A model generated the notes under the pieces. It saw only the letters and a list, made by a program, of their open reading frames with translations, did not search any database and had not been told where the DNA came from. Both the position numbers and the translations under genes were made by a program. Below are positions 36,713 through 44,859 of a stretch of DNA of 64,000 nucleotides, in pieces; position 1 is the stretch's first letter; each line of letters begins with the position of its first letter. The stretch spans positions 28,866-92,865 of the forward strand of contig NZ_VSKK01000006.1 of the NCBI RefSeq assembly GCF_008086205.1. The letters are read 5' to 3'. The stretch is from Bizionia myxarmorum. GTDB lineage: Bacteria; Bacteroidota; Bacteroidia; Flavobacteriales; Flavobacteriaceae.

Positions 36713-37399
36713 TTAAAGTGGCTGATTGTAATTTTTGTTTTTTGTTGTCTTTAGGTTGTCCTTGTTTTGGGACCTTTCGACTGCGCTCAAGGTGACAGCT
36801 TTCTCGTTTTTAATTTCCTCTGATTTTAGCATCCAATTTTGAGCTGCGGCCTTCCAGTCGACAATTTTAGTTTTTCCACCTAATTTCCAACCGATGCTCT
36901 GGTAGTGATTATAAAATTTTTGAGCTTCAGTAGTGGGCCATTTTTTTGATTTAAAAAATTCTATAACTACATTTTGATTTTTTGGCTGTGCTAGTTTATA
37001 AAGTTTATTATTATTTTCTATTTGTTTATTATGTTTATATAAAGGTACCAGTGCTTGTCCTTGATTTGGGACGATTAAGTCCACTGCTTGTCCAGAGGTT
37101 GTACCAAATATGAGCATGTTAATTTTTGAGCCTTTAAACGGGTTATGAGATGGGTGGTAAATTAAATTTTTATAGTGATTTAGTTCCTTTACGCATCTGT
37201 GATAGGTGGATTTTGAGCCTATTTTGGATAGGTTCATGACTTCTTCACGATTAAAATGGAACTGTTCTGGAAACCTGTTGTGATTCCATAATTGGAAAAA
37301 TGCCATATACAAACTGACATGAGTTGGATTTAACCTGTTGTCTTTAGAGAACTGTTGAAACACCGCGTTGAGATGTTTTATGTAGTTAATTGATGGCAT
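36713..37399 (-). CDS. Mobile-element replication/HTH-type protein
   Basis: A 228-residue protein of a type that precedes DnaC-like ATPases in Bacteroidota elements. LNPTHVSLYMAFFQLWNHNR and FHFNREEVMNLSKIGSKSTY look like a winged-helix DNA-binding domain (about 20-85). A DnaD-like C-terminal segment has VIEFFKSKKWPTTEAQKFYN and VDWKAAAQNWMLK. The last 40 residues run through a dispersed repeat (AVTLSAVERSQ at 36771-36797), so the original C-terminus has been replaced. The role in replication is inferred from context. Confidence 0.65.
   Translation of the reverse strand: MPSINYIKHLNAVFQQFSKDNRLNPTHVSLYMAFFQLWNHNRFPEQFHFNREEVMNLSKIGSKSTYHRCVKELNHYKNLIYHPSHNPFKGSKINMLIFGTTSGQAVDLIVPNQGQALVPLYKHNKQIENNNKLYKLAQPKNQNVVIEFFKSKKWPTTEAQKFYNHYQSIGWKLGGKTKIVDWKAAAQNWMLKSEEIKNEKAVTLSAVERSQNKDNLKTTKNKNYNQPL
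36771..36797. repeat. Dispersed Bacteroidota-type repeat inside a coding region
   Basis: ACCTTTCGACTGCGCTCAAG followed by GTGACA is a short repeat I recall as widespread in Bacteroidota intergenic DNA. Here it lies in the 3' end of the HTH-type gene and is translated as TLSAVERSQ. It likely arrived by insertion. Confidence 0.55.
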
Positions 37400-37508
37400 G
37401 TTTATTTAATCTTAAATGTTATGCATTCTTTATTATGCGACTTGCAGCTAGATGAATGGTTGGGATGGTTGGATTAAAGAGGTCCCGTGTCGCCCAAGGG
37501 GTTTGTGA

Positions 37509-37778
37509 TTAAACGTGATGCATGCGGTTATCTTCGAGAACCTTGTTAATGTCTTCTTGGTCATAATAAATAATACCGCCTAATTTTGTGTAAGGGATGG
37601 TACCATTGACACGGAGGTTTTGAAGCGTTCCTGGGCTTACTTGTAGAAGCTTCATGACTTCTGTTGACCTTAAGTACTTCTTTGAAGGTTGAGCGTTGGA
37701 AAGAAGAGATTTCATCTCGTCGAATAATTCCATTTTAAATTGATAGAGATCGTCGGTGGTCAGAATTGTTGTTGGCAT
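37509..37778 (-). CDS. Excisionase-like helix-turn-helix protein
   Basis: An 89-residue protein. A helical N-terminus (YQFKMELFDEMKSLL) is followed by YLRSTEVMKLLQVSPGTLQN, NGTIPYTKLGGIIYYDQEDI and a short tail. This is the HTH_17/MerR-like fold of excisionases and element control proteins. It lies upstream of the replication-type genes on the same strand, as in Bacteroidota mobilisable elements. Confidence 0.85.
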   Translation of the reverse strand: MPTTILTTDDLYQFKMELFDEMKSLLSNAQPSKKYLRSTEVMKLLQVSPGTLQNLRVNGTIPYTKLGGIIYYDQEDINKVLEDNRMHHV

Positions 37779-38051
37779 AATGATATTATTTAATTAGTGC
37801 TTGTCTTTATGTTAACTAGAGTTCTTTAATAAAGCCATCATCATTAGCTTTCGCTTTAGATGGTGGCTGCTATTAATCTGGCCATCAAAAAGCAAATTTG
37901 GGGCAATTTGTTGATATTTCTTCGGTAGTACCGAACGCATACCGAAAGAATTTAACATTTAATTAACAGAAATAGAAAGGGATAGGAGGGGTAGGTACTG
38001 CGGTAAACGCATAGATATAAGGTGAAAATGATAGATAATGATGGTTTAGAG

Positions 38052-38894
38052 TTAAGTAGTGTATTCGTCCATTTTCTTTATTAGTGAAAAACGCATGGAA
38101 TCTAAAAACTTGGTACGTTCTCCTTCACGTGCTTTAATTTCTCCGTAAGTTTTATAGAAATTACCTAGCTTAATGTTGAAAAGTGATTCACATATTTGGG
38201 CTAAAATTTTTAAATCTATATTACCATTTTGAACGGCCCCCGTGGCATTAATGGCATACAATAATTCTACTAAATCTGTTTTAGAAGCTGTCCAAGAAAA
38301 GGTTTGAGTTATTGGAGGAGTGGTATTATTAGAAGATATATTTTTTTGAGATTTTAATTTTAGAAGCTCTTTTTTAAAATAAGTTACAAGTAAGTCGTAA
38401 GCCATTATTTTTGCCACTTTATCATCATGACTTGTTGAAAATTCAGGGTCGATAAAATGATTTATGTTATTCGATATGTCGATGCTATTTATACCCCTAA
38501 CAAAATAGATGTGATCATATCTTGTTGATTTATGCCTGTAGTATTTTACGAATTCTATTTCACTTAATTTATGGGCTTCGAATTTATCTAAAATGAGATG
38601 AATGTGTTTTCGTTGCCGAGGAAGGCTTAATTTGGGGCGATTTAGCAAATAGTAATGAACATGAGAAAAGTACTTTAAATGACCATTGATTAAGGGTTTT
38701 AACTCTTTAAAAAAGTAAATTTCATCCGATTGTGATGAAAAATCTTTTTCCCTAATATAAAGTCTTAATTAGTGCAAATATTCACTGCTCAAACTTACGT
38801 AATTCTCTAAATACGTAATTTCATTTAGTCTATCTTGAGGAAGACTATTGACTTTTAATTTAAAATCATCAATCAAGGCATTTATCTTAATCAT
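38052..38894 (-). pseudogene. rteC: RteC-like conjugative-element regulator with one in-frame stop
   Basis: The frame opens at ATG 38894 (MIKINALIDDFKLKVNSLPQ) and is open to 38052 except for TAA at 38769-38771, between SLSSEYLH and LRLYIREKDF. The C-terminal part has WTASKTDLVELLYAINATGA, FNIKLGNFYKTYGEI and RTKFLDSMRFSLIKKMDEY, the RteC signature. RteC controls excision of tetracycline-type conjugative transposons. A Gln or Lys codon to TAA change would explain the lesion. An internal ATG (38648) leaves a shorter C-terminal product possible. Confidence 0.82.
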
Positions 38895-39165
38895 AAATGA
38901 TGAGATTTGGGTTGGGATATTAAATATAATAAAATTTACACAAATATTTATTAATGAGTTAGTTATATTGGTTTTAAATGTAAAAGAAAGGTTGAAATTG
39001 AATCTGTTTGGTTAACTAAAAACCTATTTGAAATTAATAATAATTGCTAAATGAAAGTTTAGGAAGGATAGAGAAATTTAAAATTTTATCGGAAAGGATA
39101 TAGATAAGAATTTATCTAGTGATGGATAAAGCTTGTTGATTACGTATTAACTTAAATACTTAAAA

Positions 39166-39217
39166 GTGAATCTTAAAAGTGAATCTTAAAAGTGAATCTT
39201 AAAAGTGAATCTTAAAA
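39166..39217 (+). repeat. Four tandem 13-bp repeats
   Basis: GTGAATCTTAAAA is repeated four times without change at 39166-39178, 39179-39191, 39192-39204 and 39205-39217, preceded by a partial copy (CTTAAAA). It is a minisatellite in an AT-rich stretch between the RteC gene and the tRNA fragment. An iteron role is possible given the element context. Confidence 0.85.
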
Positions 39218-39380
39218 GTAAAGTAGTAAAATAATTTTAGCTGCTAGCTCATAAAACAAATTTAAGTATTTTGCGCTAAAGTTTTTAAGTAGAGACTAAT
39301 AGCATTTGTTTTAATTTATAGAGTTGTGGTATTATGAATAAAAGGGGAGAAGATTGTTGTACCTATGTTATACCCAAATA

Positions 39381-39410
39381 GAAAAGTCAAGATTTTCATC
39401 TTGACTTTTC
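39381..39410 (-). terminator. Strong terminator behind the tRNA fragment
   Basis: GAAAAGTCAAGAT (39381-39393) pairs perfectly with ATCTTGACTTTTC (39398-39410) over a 4-base loop. On the minus strand it follows the 3' end of the tRNA-Met fragment by about 14 bases, as a native tRNA terminator would. Confidence 0.8.
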
Positions 39411-39423
39411 CTTGTTTTACTAG

Positions 39424-39465
39424 TAGCGAGAACGGGGCACGATCCCGTGACCTCTGGGTTATGAA
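39424..39465 (-). other. 3' fragment of a tRNA-Met gene (probable att site)
   Basis: On the minus strand the bases read anticodon loop TTCATAA (anticodon CAT at 39461-39463), CCCAG stem, AGGTC variable loop, T stem ACGGG/CCCGT with loop ATCGTGC, and the acceptor half TCTCGCTA. No 5' half is present upstream. The T loop differs from the usual TTCGAxC at its first and fifth positions, which normally pair with each other (positions 54 and 58). A 3' tRNA scrap with its terminator is what an element that integrated at a tRNA gene leaves at one end. Confidence 0.65.
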
Positions 39466-39762
39466 AATTCTAACTATTTGATAGTCAATGAATTACATGA
39501 TGTTTTCGCTGCAAATATGCTCCAAAAAAGAACAGGTTATGTTCACTATTATTAATATTAATTTGAATTAGCAATATATAAATTTTTTTCAATAACTGTA
39601 TGTCTTATAGCTATATAAATTAGGGGTTTATAAAATGGGATTTTGCGCTTTTTAGGGGTTTGAAGACTCTTGGAAAGTGGCGGACAGGGTGAACACGGTT
39701 TTTTACTTGCTTATTTGTTTCAAAATTCAAAGAAGATGTATATAAATAGTTTGGAATAATTT

Positions 39763-39790
39763 ATCTACTTACGGCTTTCCGTAAGTAGAT
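39763..39790. promoter_or_regulatory. Perfect 12-bp palindrome upstream of the triad operon
   Basis: ATCTACTTACGG (39763-39774) and CCGTAAGTAGAT (39779-39790) pair perfectly around CTTT, about 107 bases before the PLD-like start codon. It could be an operator or a leader hairpin. The remaining bases of 39466-39896 hold no gene that I can see. Confidence 0.6.
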
Positions 39791-39896
39791 TATTTTAAAA
39801 AGTAGTAGATTCGAAAAAATAAATCGTTAATTATTTATAATTTAGGAGACTTTCCTAGTTATTGTTTTAATTAACTTAGAGCTTTTATACTTAAAT

Positions 39897-41285
39897 ATGC
39901 AGATAGATAGTTATTTCACACAACAGACAGATGTTAAGAGTATTATATTAGACCACCTTGATAAAACAGAAAACACAGTTTTTGTTGCTGTAGCTTGGTT
40001 TACAGATAAAAAGTTATTCAACAAAATATTAGAATTACAATCGAAAGGGATTAGGGTTGAAGTTATCATTACAGATCATGAGTTTAATCACAATTCTTAT
40101 AACGATTATAATCTAATAGATGATAATGGTGGTTATTTCTCAATGGTTGGGAGCGATATTAGATTGATGCATATGAAGTTTTGCATCATAGATTTTAATA
40201 CAGTAATTAGTGGAAGTGCAAACTGGTCGAAGAAAGCATTTTCTACTAACAATGAGGAGGTGACAATAGTGATAGATAACTTAGGCAGGGCAAATGAGTT
40301 TGTTTCTGAATTTAAACGCCTTAAGGAACTTTCAACAAACATTGATGTAAATAAGGAGGTTCTTTTACTTAATGAGGTTTTCAAACTTTTTAAATTGATT
40401 AAGGCTTTCATTGAAATAGGTGAACCTAATAAAATGCAACCGTATATTTATAGGTTGGAAGATAATCCTGACCTAAATGAAGTAGTATTAAATTTAAAAA
40501 ATGCCAATTACGATTTAGCTGTTGCTAAAATGAATAAATTTGAGAAAGATCGAACGATTCTTATTGATATAACAGCCATTGAGAAACAACAACTTCTTAA
40601 TCAAATCAATTTAATTTCGTACCAATTAGAGTCTTTAGAGTTCAAAAAATCAGATGTAGAAAGATTAATAGAACAATTTAATCATCGATATATTATCGAA
40701 TTGAATCCTCTTATTTCTAAAATTTTGCAATTAAAGAGGAAGATATATAAAAAGCTCGAACGTTTTGGTTTTTCTGATGAGGAGTTTCAAAATGTTGATG
40801 AAGAGTTTCATCGTAAGAATGCAGAATATCAACGAGAATTGGAAATTGATTTACCTCATCTTGATGAGGCTGATTCTAGAAATATAAAAGAGATGTATAG
40901 AAATGCTTCTAAATATTGCCATCCAGATTCGGCTAAATGTGTCTTTGAAGATAAAGAAAAGGCAGCTGAAATATTTTCGGCATTAACAGACGCATATAAA
41001 ATGAATGATATTGAGAATGTAAAAAGGATACATGATGATATAACATCTCAAAACCCAAGCTTTAATTTTTCAATGGATAGTGCATTGGATAAATTAAGAT
41101 TGAGATTTGAATCTTTAAAAGAAAAATACACAAGAATAAAGGATGAGCTTTCCCTAATTATATGTTCCGATACTTATATTGAAATAGTTTCAATTGAAAA
41201 TTGGGATGTGTATTTCAGAGAACAAAAAGAACAATTAGAACGAGAGTATGAATCTCTAGAACTAGAATACACCAACCATGAGTAA
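39897..41285 (+). CDS. PLD-superfamily nuclease-like protein with J-domain motif
   Basis: A 462-residue protein. Residues 1-130 form a phospholipase-D-like domain with one HKD motif: H92-x-K94-x4-D99 in LMHMKFCIIDFNTVISGSAN, then NW. One HKD per chain means dimerisation is needed for catalysis, as in Nuc-type nucleases. Residues 170-320 are coiled coil. At about 330-375, MYRNASKYCHPDSAKCVF contains the HPD triplet (342-344) of DnaJ domains. A helical end follows. The gene opens the six-gene operon and its end overlaps the vWA gene by 8 bases. It is the probable nucleic-acid- or membrane-attacking effector, which is inference. Confidence 0.85.
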   Translation: MQIDSYFTQQTDVKSIILDHLDKTENTVFVAVAWFTDKKLFNKILELQSKGIRVEVIITDHEFNHNSYNDYNLIDDNGGYFSMVGSDIRLMHMKFCIIDFNTVISGSANWSKKAFSTNNEEVTIVIDNLGRANEFVSEFKRLKELSTNIDVNKEVLLLNEVFKLFKLIKAFIEIGEPNKMQPYIYRLEDNPDLNEVVLNLKNANYDLAVAKMNKFEKDRTILIDITAIEKQQLLNQINLISYQLESLEFKKSDVERLIEQFNHRYIIELNPLISKILQLKRKIYKKLERFGFSDEEFQNVDEEFHRKNAEYQRELEIDLPHLDEADSRNIKEMYRNASKYCHPDSAKCVFEDKEKAAEIFSALTDAYKMNDIENVKRIHDDITSQNPSFNFSMDSALDKLRLRFESLKEKYTRIKDELSLIICSDTYIEIVSIENWDVYFREQKEQLEREYESLELEYTNHE

Positions 41286-42027
41286 TAAATTACAAAAAAA
41301 ACAAGCGCCATCAATAGTAGTCAAACCAACAATTGATTTAACCAAAATTAATACAGGAGCTCTAACTGCAGGATTATCTAAATTAACCATACCAAGGTTG
41401 TTTTACCAATTAGTAATCTTCGTAATGGATGGTTCTGGATCAATGACCTACGAAGGTAAAACTGGTAAAAGTAAAGGGGACGAGTTAAGCGATTCCTTAA
41501 TAGATACTCTTAAACGTTTGAAAGCCAGTAAAAACAAGAATTGTTTTGATGTTTCAATGTATGCCTACGCAAATGAGAGTATTTGTGTATTAAGGCAGGT
41601 TCCTATTAAAGATTTGGATCTTACTAAAAACTATAATCCCTGTGATTTTATAACTCATTATAATTCAACAAAGCTTGGAGAAACGATGGAAGCAGTAAAA
41701 CAAGAATGCAATGACTATTTAAAGATAAATGGAGAAAAAAATGCTCAAGCTCTAATTATAGTTTTAAGTGATGGTGTTGTTTTTGATTACGATTTGTCAT
41801 TAAAGAAATGCAATGAACTTAAACTCAATAATAAAATAACAATAGCTTCTATATTTTTTGAAAGTGTATCGTGGCAAGAAGGTTTTAATATTGACGATTT
41901 AGAGAGCTACAAGAAATATATGCAAGATATGGCATCAAATGAGTCTCTATTTACATCGACCTTGAACGCTGATGAAATTAGAAATCATATGATTAAAAGT
42001 ATATCTACTGTATCAAAAATTAATTAA
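41278..42027 (+). CDS. TerY-like vWA domain protein
   Basis: A 249-residue protein with a von Willebrand A domain from about residue 43. The metal-site motif is FVMDGSGSMTYEGK (D51-x-S53-x-S55). DVSMYAYANESICVLRQVPI and the acidic LIIVLSDGVVFDYDL complete the fold. TerY-type proteins are metal-dependent adaptors. Together with the PP2C and kinase genes that follow, it forms the TerY-P triad known from tellurite-type and anti-phage loci. Overlaps on both sides (8 bases, then TAATG) show tight co-translation. Confidence 0.9.
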   Translation: MSNKLQKKQAPSIVVKPTIDLTKINTGALTAGLSKLTIPRLFYQLVIFVMDGSGSMTYEGKTGKSKGDELSDSLIDTLKRLKASKNKNCFDVSMYAYANESICVLRQVPIKDLDLTKNYNPCDFITHYNSTKLGETMEAVKQECNDYLKINGEKNAQALIIVLSDGVVFDYDLSLKKCNELKLNNKITIASIFFESVSWQEGFNIDDLESYKKYMQDMASNESLFTSTLNADEIRNHMIKSISTVSKIN

Positions 42028-42818
42028 TGTATATATCCGCGTCTTACATAGATATAAAACTTAATCAAGATTATGCCGATTTCTTTATCGATGAAGATTT
42101 TAGTGGACTGATAATTTGTGATGGTATTGGTGAGTTTAAAGATTCTGGAATCGTAGCAAGAACAGTTGTAGAGTTATTTACAGATAAAAAGTTATTAGTT
42201 GCTGAAAAAATAATTTACAGTAAGGAACTGATAAATCTTCAAAACAAAAAAATAATTGGTGGTACAACGCTTATTTCATGTGTTGCAGATCTCAAGTTGA
42301 ATAAAGTTAAAATTCAATATTTAGGAAATGGTGGTATCATTCAGTTTAGAGGTGATTTTGCACAGAATTCTAATTCTTCAATTCCATATCGTTATGCTGA
42401 TATTATGGTGCCTCATATAGCGCCAAATGGATCCCTAACAAAGCACATTTCCAATCATAGCGGTAAGCAGGAACTAAAGGCTTCAGAAGTTGAATTAAAA
42501 TTTACTACCGAGGTTGGAGATATTCTGCTGTTTTTTTCTGATGGAATTGGTTCCTTAGAAAATAATTTTATACTTAATGACGAAGAAAATAGGTTTTGGA
42601 GATATGAAAATGATATAATTCAAACAGTATTACAAGAATTAAATTTATTCCTAAAAAAAGCTGACTTCAAAGACGGTTTTGATAATCAGTTAATTGAATT
42701 TAATAAAAGTATTCTCAAACAATTAAAAAATGAAGATAAGCTTGAGGATGATGCCGCTTTGGGTATACTAATTACAAATGGAGTAATTAACTTTTATAAA
42801 TCACAAATAGATGGTTAG
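42027..42818 (+). CDS. PP2C-type protein phosphatase
   Basis: A 263-residue Ser/Thr phosphatase-like protein. IICDGIGEFKDSG (D32-G33) is the first metal-binding motif, GGTTLISCVADLKLNKV and LGNGGIIQFRGD the core strands, LFFSDGIGSLENNF the second Asp-Gly, and KLEDDAALGILIT the last Asp. Spacing is shorter than in eukaryotic PP2C, as usual for the triad. It presumably reverses the action of the kinase encoded next. Its end overlaps the kinase start by 8 bases. Confidence 0.88.
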   Translation: MYISASYIDIKLNQDYADFFIDEDFSGLIICDGIGEFKDSGIVARTVVELFTDKKLLVAEKIIYSKELINLQNKKIIGGTTLISCVADLKLNKVKIQYLGNGGIIQFRGDFAQNSNSSIPYRYADIMVPHIAPNGSLTKHISNHSGKQELKASEVELKFTTEVGDILLFFSDGIGSLENNFILNDEENRFWRYENDIIQTVLQELNLFLKKADFKDGFDNQLIEFNKSILKQLKNEDKLEDDAALGILITNGVINFYKSQIDG

Positions 42819-44859
42819 GTCAATTACAAAAATTACTGAAATTTCTATTTTAGGACAAGGCACAACAGAGAATATTACTTCTCTCAAAACATTAAGTTTT
42901 GATGATAAAGAAATTGGTTCAGGCGGGTTTGGTGAAATTTTTACGGTTTTAAGTATAGATGGTATTCAAAATAGTAAGTATGTAGTTAAAATTTTTTCCG
43001 CTAAAGATAGTGAACTACATGGGTATGACACAATTAATAAATTACACATTAAACTCAAGAAAATTGAGTCAGCATCTGGTATCCCGGCTTATATAGAAAA
43101 CCCAGAACTATTTGGACTTCCATTTATTGCCTTAAAAGGATATGATGAAATTGAAGAAATAAATGTAACGGCATTTATAATGTATGACCTAAATAAACTA
43201 GGGTTTATTGATTATGGATCAGAAAATGCTGATAATTCCGCATATCGTTCATTACCTATTCAAGATAAAATTTTTATCGGTTATCAATTTGCAATATCAA
43301 TACAGTTTCTACATAACTTAAAGTTTATTCATTCCGATTTGAAAGAGGCGGCTATTTGGTATCATCCATTAAAAAAACAACTTGCAATAATCGATTTTGA
43401 TAGTGGATATCATTTTGATACTCAAGAAAAGCCTACTACTCTAGGTGCTTTAAGTCATTGGATTTCGGGAGGTTTAAGAAATATTATCAGCTCAAATGAT
43501 GGCAACAAGAATAGATCGGTAAAAGATAGGCTCAACGAGGAATATTGGATACTTGCAAGTGCACTTTTTGAATTGATTTTTGATGTCATGCCGTATTTCT
43601 TTTTGAAGGATTCTGATGATATTACAAAAAGGAAATATTTAAAGAAAAATAATTGGCCAGAAATAGATGAAGATTCTCCGCAATTTCAAACTGAAAATAA
43701 AACACAGCATGATTCATTGCTACAGGTAATTTCGAATTTTAGAATAGCTGGATTGGATGAATTGATAAATAATTTCAATAAGATTTTTAATGAGGGGTAT
43801 TCAAATGAAAATAAGCGACTCTCCCCTCAAGAATGGGCAATTTTTCTAAAAGATATCAATGCATCATTAGGAAATATGCCAATTATAGAAAGTTTTGAGG
43901 CTAATAAGGATAGCATACTGCAAAGGGATGAGTCTGTAACTGTTTTTTTTGAAACGAATTTCGCACGATATATTTCGGTTGATGATTCTTATTATAGTCC
44001 TATTTTAAATCAAAGTGTAGATGTTTTATGTAAATCAAAAAATAACCGAATAATATTAAAAGCTATAAATCCTATTGGGAAGGCCACGGCAGAAATAATT
44101 ATTAATGCGGAAGATAGACCACCACAAATAATAGAATTTAAAGCTAATAAATTAATTAGAGATACGAAAGAACCTTTAATACTAAAATGGAAAACTGAAA
44201 ATGTAAAGAAGGTTCTTATAAGCAACGTTGAAGGAGAATTTAATGGGAATTCCCAAATTGAAATTTATCCAGAAAGTAAAACGGAATACAAACTGACGGC
44301 CTTTGGGTATTTTGATGAGCATTTAGAACAGTTTTTAATTGCAGACGTGATATTGCCAAGGATAAAGCGATTTGATTGGGAGATTAATTTAAATCATGGT
44401 ATCCATAATGTAGATTTAATTTGGGATACTGAAAACACAATAGAAGTTAAAATTGATCCTAAATTAGGTGTTAGTAATGTTACAGGTTTAGTACATATTC
44501 CTATAATGGAAGAAACAAATTTTACTTTGACAGCCATCGGGCTTTTTTCTAATGTTACTGAAAGTATTCAAGCCCATCCATTCCCTGCGCCTATCATAAA
44601 ACAAATATTTGTTGAAACTCCTAAAATGAATTTACAAACTAACATCCAGTCTGTAGATCTCAAAAGTTTTAAGCAGTTGACTATCCCCATAGATAATCTT
44701 AATTCAGGGTTAATATTTTTAGATAGGTTGGAGTTGCCAAAATTTGAAACTAAAAATAGTTTAATTGATAGTTCAGAAATATATAATGCTCCTAATCAAA
44801 ATTTTGTAATCAATAGTATATATAATAAAATTAGAAACTTAATCAATCGTCAACCATGA
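42811..44859 (+). CDS. Protein kinase with C-terminal beta-sandwich repeats
   Basis: A 682-residue protein. The kinase domain spans about 25-350: glycine loop IGSGGFGEIF (36-43), Lys 60 in YVVKIF, catalytic loop FIHSDLKEAAIW with H174 and D176, and IIDFDSGYHF with D195. The usual catalytic-loop asparagine (N after DLKxx) is Ala 181, and DFG is DFD. Activity is thus uncertain and may need a partner. Residues 370-580 carry repeated Ig-like strands (LILKWKTENVKKVLISN, VDLIWDTENTIEVKID). There is no transmembrane segment. It is the last gene of the TerY-P triad and overlaps the DUF4407 gene by 4 bases. Confidence 0.9.
   Translation: MVRSITKITEISILGQGTTENITSLKTLSFDDKEIGSGGFGEIFTVLSIDGIQNSKYVVKIFSAKDSELHGYDTINKLHIKLKKIESASGIPAYIENPELFGLPFIALKGYDEIEEINVTAFIMYDLNKLGFIDYGSENADNSAYRSLPIQDKIFIGYQFAISIQFLHNLKFIHSDLKEAAIWYHPLKKQLAIIDFDSGYHFDTQEKPTTLGALSHWISGGLRNIISSNDGNKNRSVKDRLNEEYWILASALFELIFDVMPYFFLKDSDDITKRKYLKKNNWPEIDEDSPQFQTENKTQHDSLLQVISNFRIAGLDELINNFNKIFNEGYSNENKRLSPQEWAIFLKDINASLGNMPIIESFEANKDSILQRDESVTVFFETNFARYISVDDSYYSPILNQSVDVLCKSKNNRIILKAINPIGKATAEIIINAEDRPPQIIEFKANKLIRDTKEPLILKWKTENVKKVLISNVEGEFNGNSQIEIYPESKTEYKLTAFGYFDEHLEQFLIADVILPRIKRFDWEINLNHGIHNVDLIWDTENTIEVKIDPKLGVSNVTGLVHIPIMEETNFTLTAIGLFSNVTESIQAHPFPAPIIKQIFVETPKMNLQTNIQSVDLKSFKQLTIPIDNLNSGLIFLDRLELPKFETKNSLIDSSEIYNAPNQNFVINSIYNKIRNLINRQP

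Noticed and set aside
9839..38894. Stop codon reassignment in this organism
   Set aside because: TAA, TAG and TGA all appear as interruptions at residues of different kinds, and the same codons end the intact genes nearby. Decay explains it better; only suppressor readthrough remains open.
39166..39217. CRISPR array
   Set aside because: The 13-bp units are directly adjacent with no spacers, and there are no cas genes.
39424..39465. Functional tRNA-Met gene
   Set aside because: Only the half from the anticodon loop to the acceptor end is present; there is no D arm or 5' acceptor strand upstream, and the T loop has two changes.
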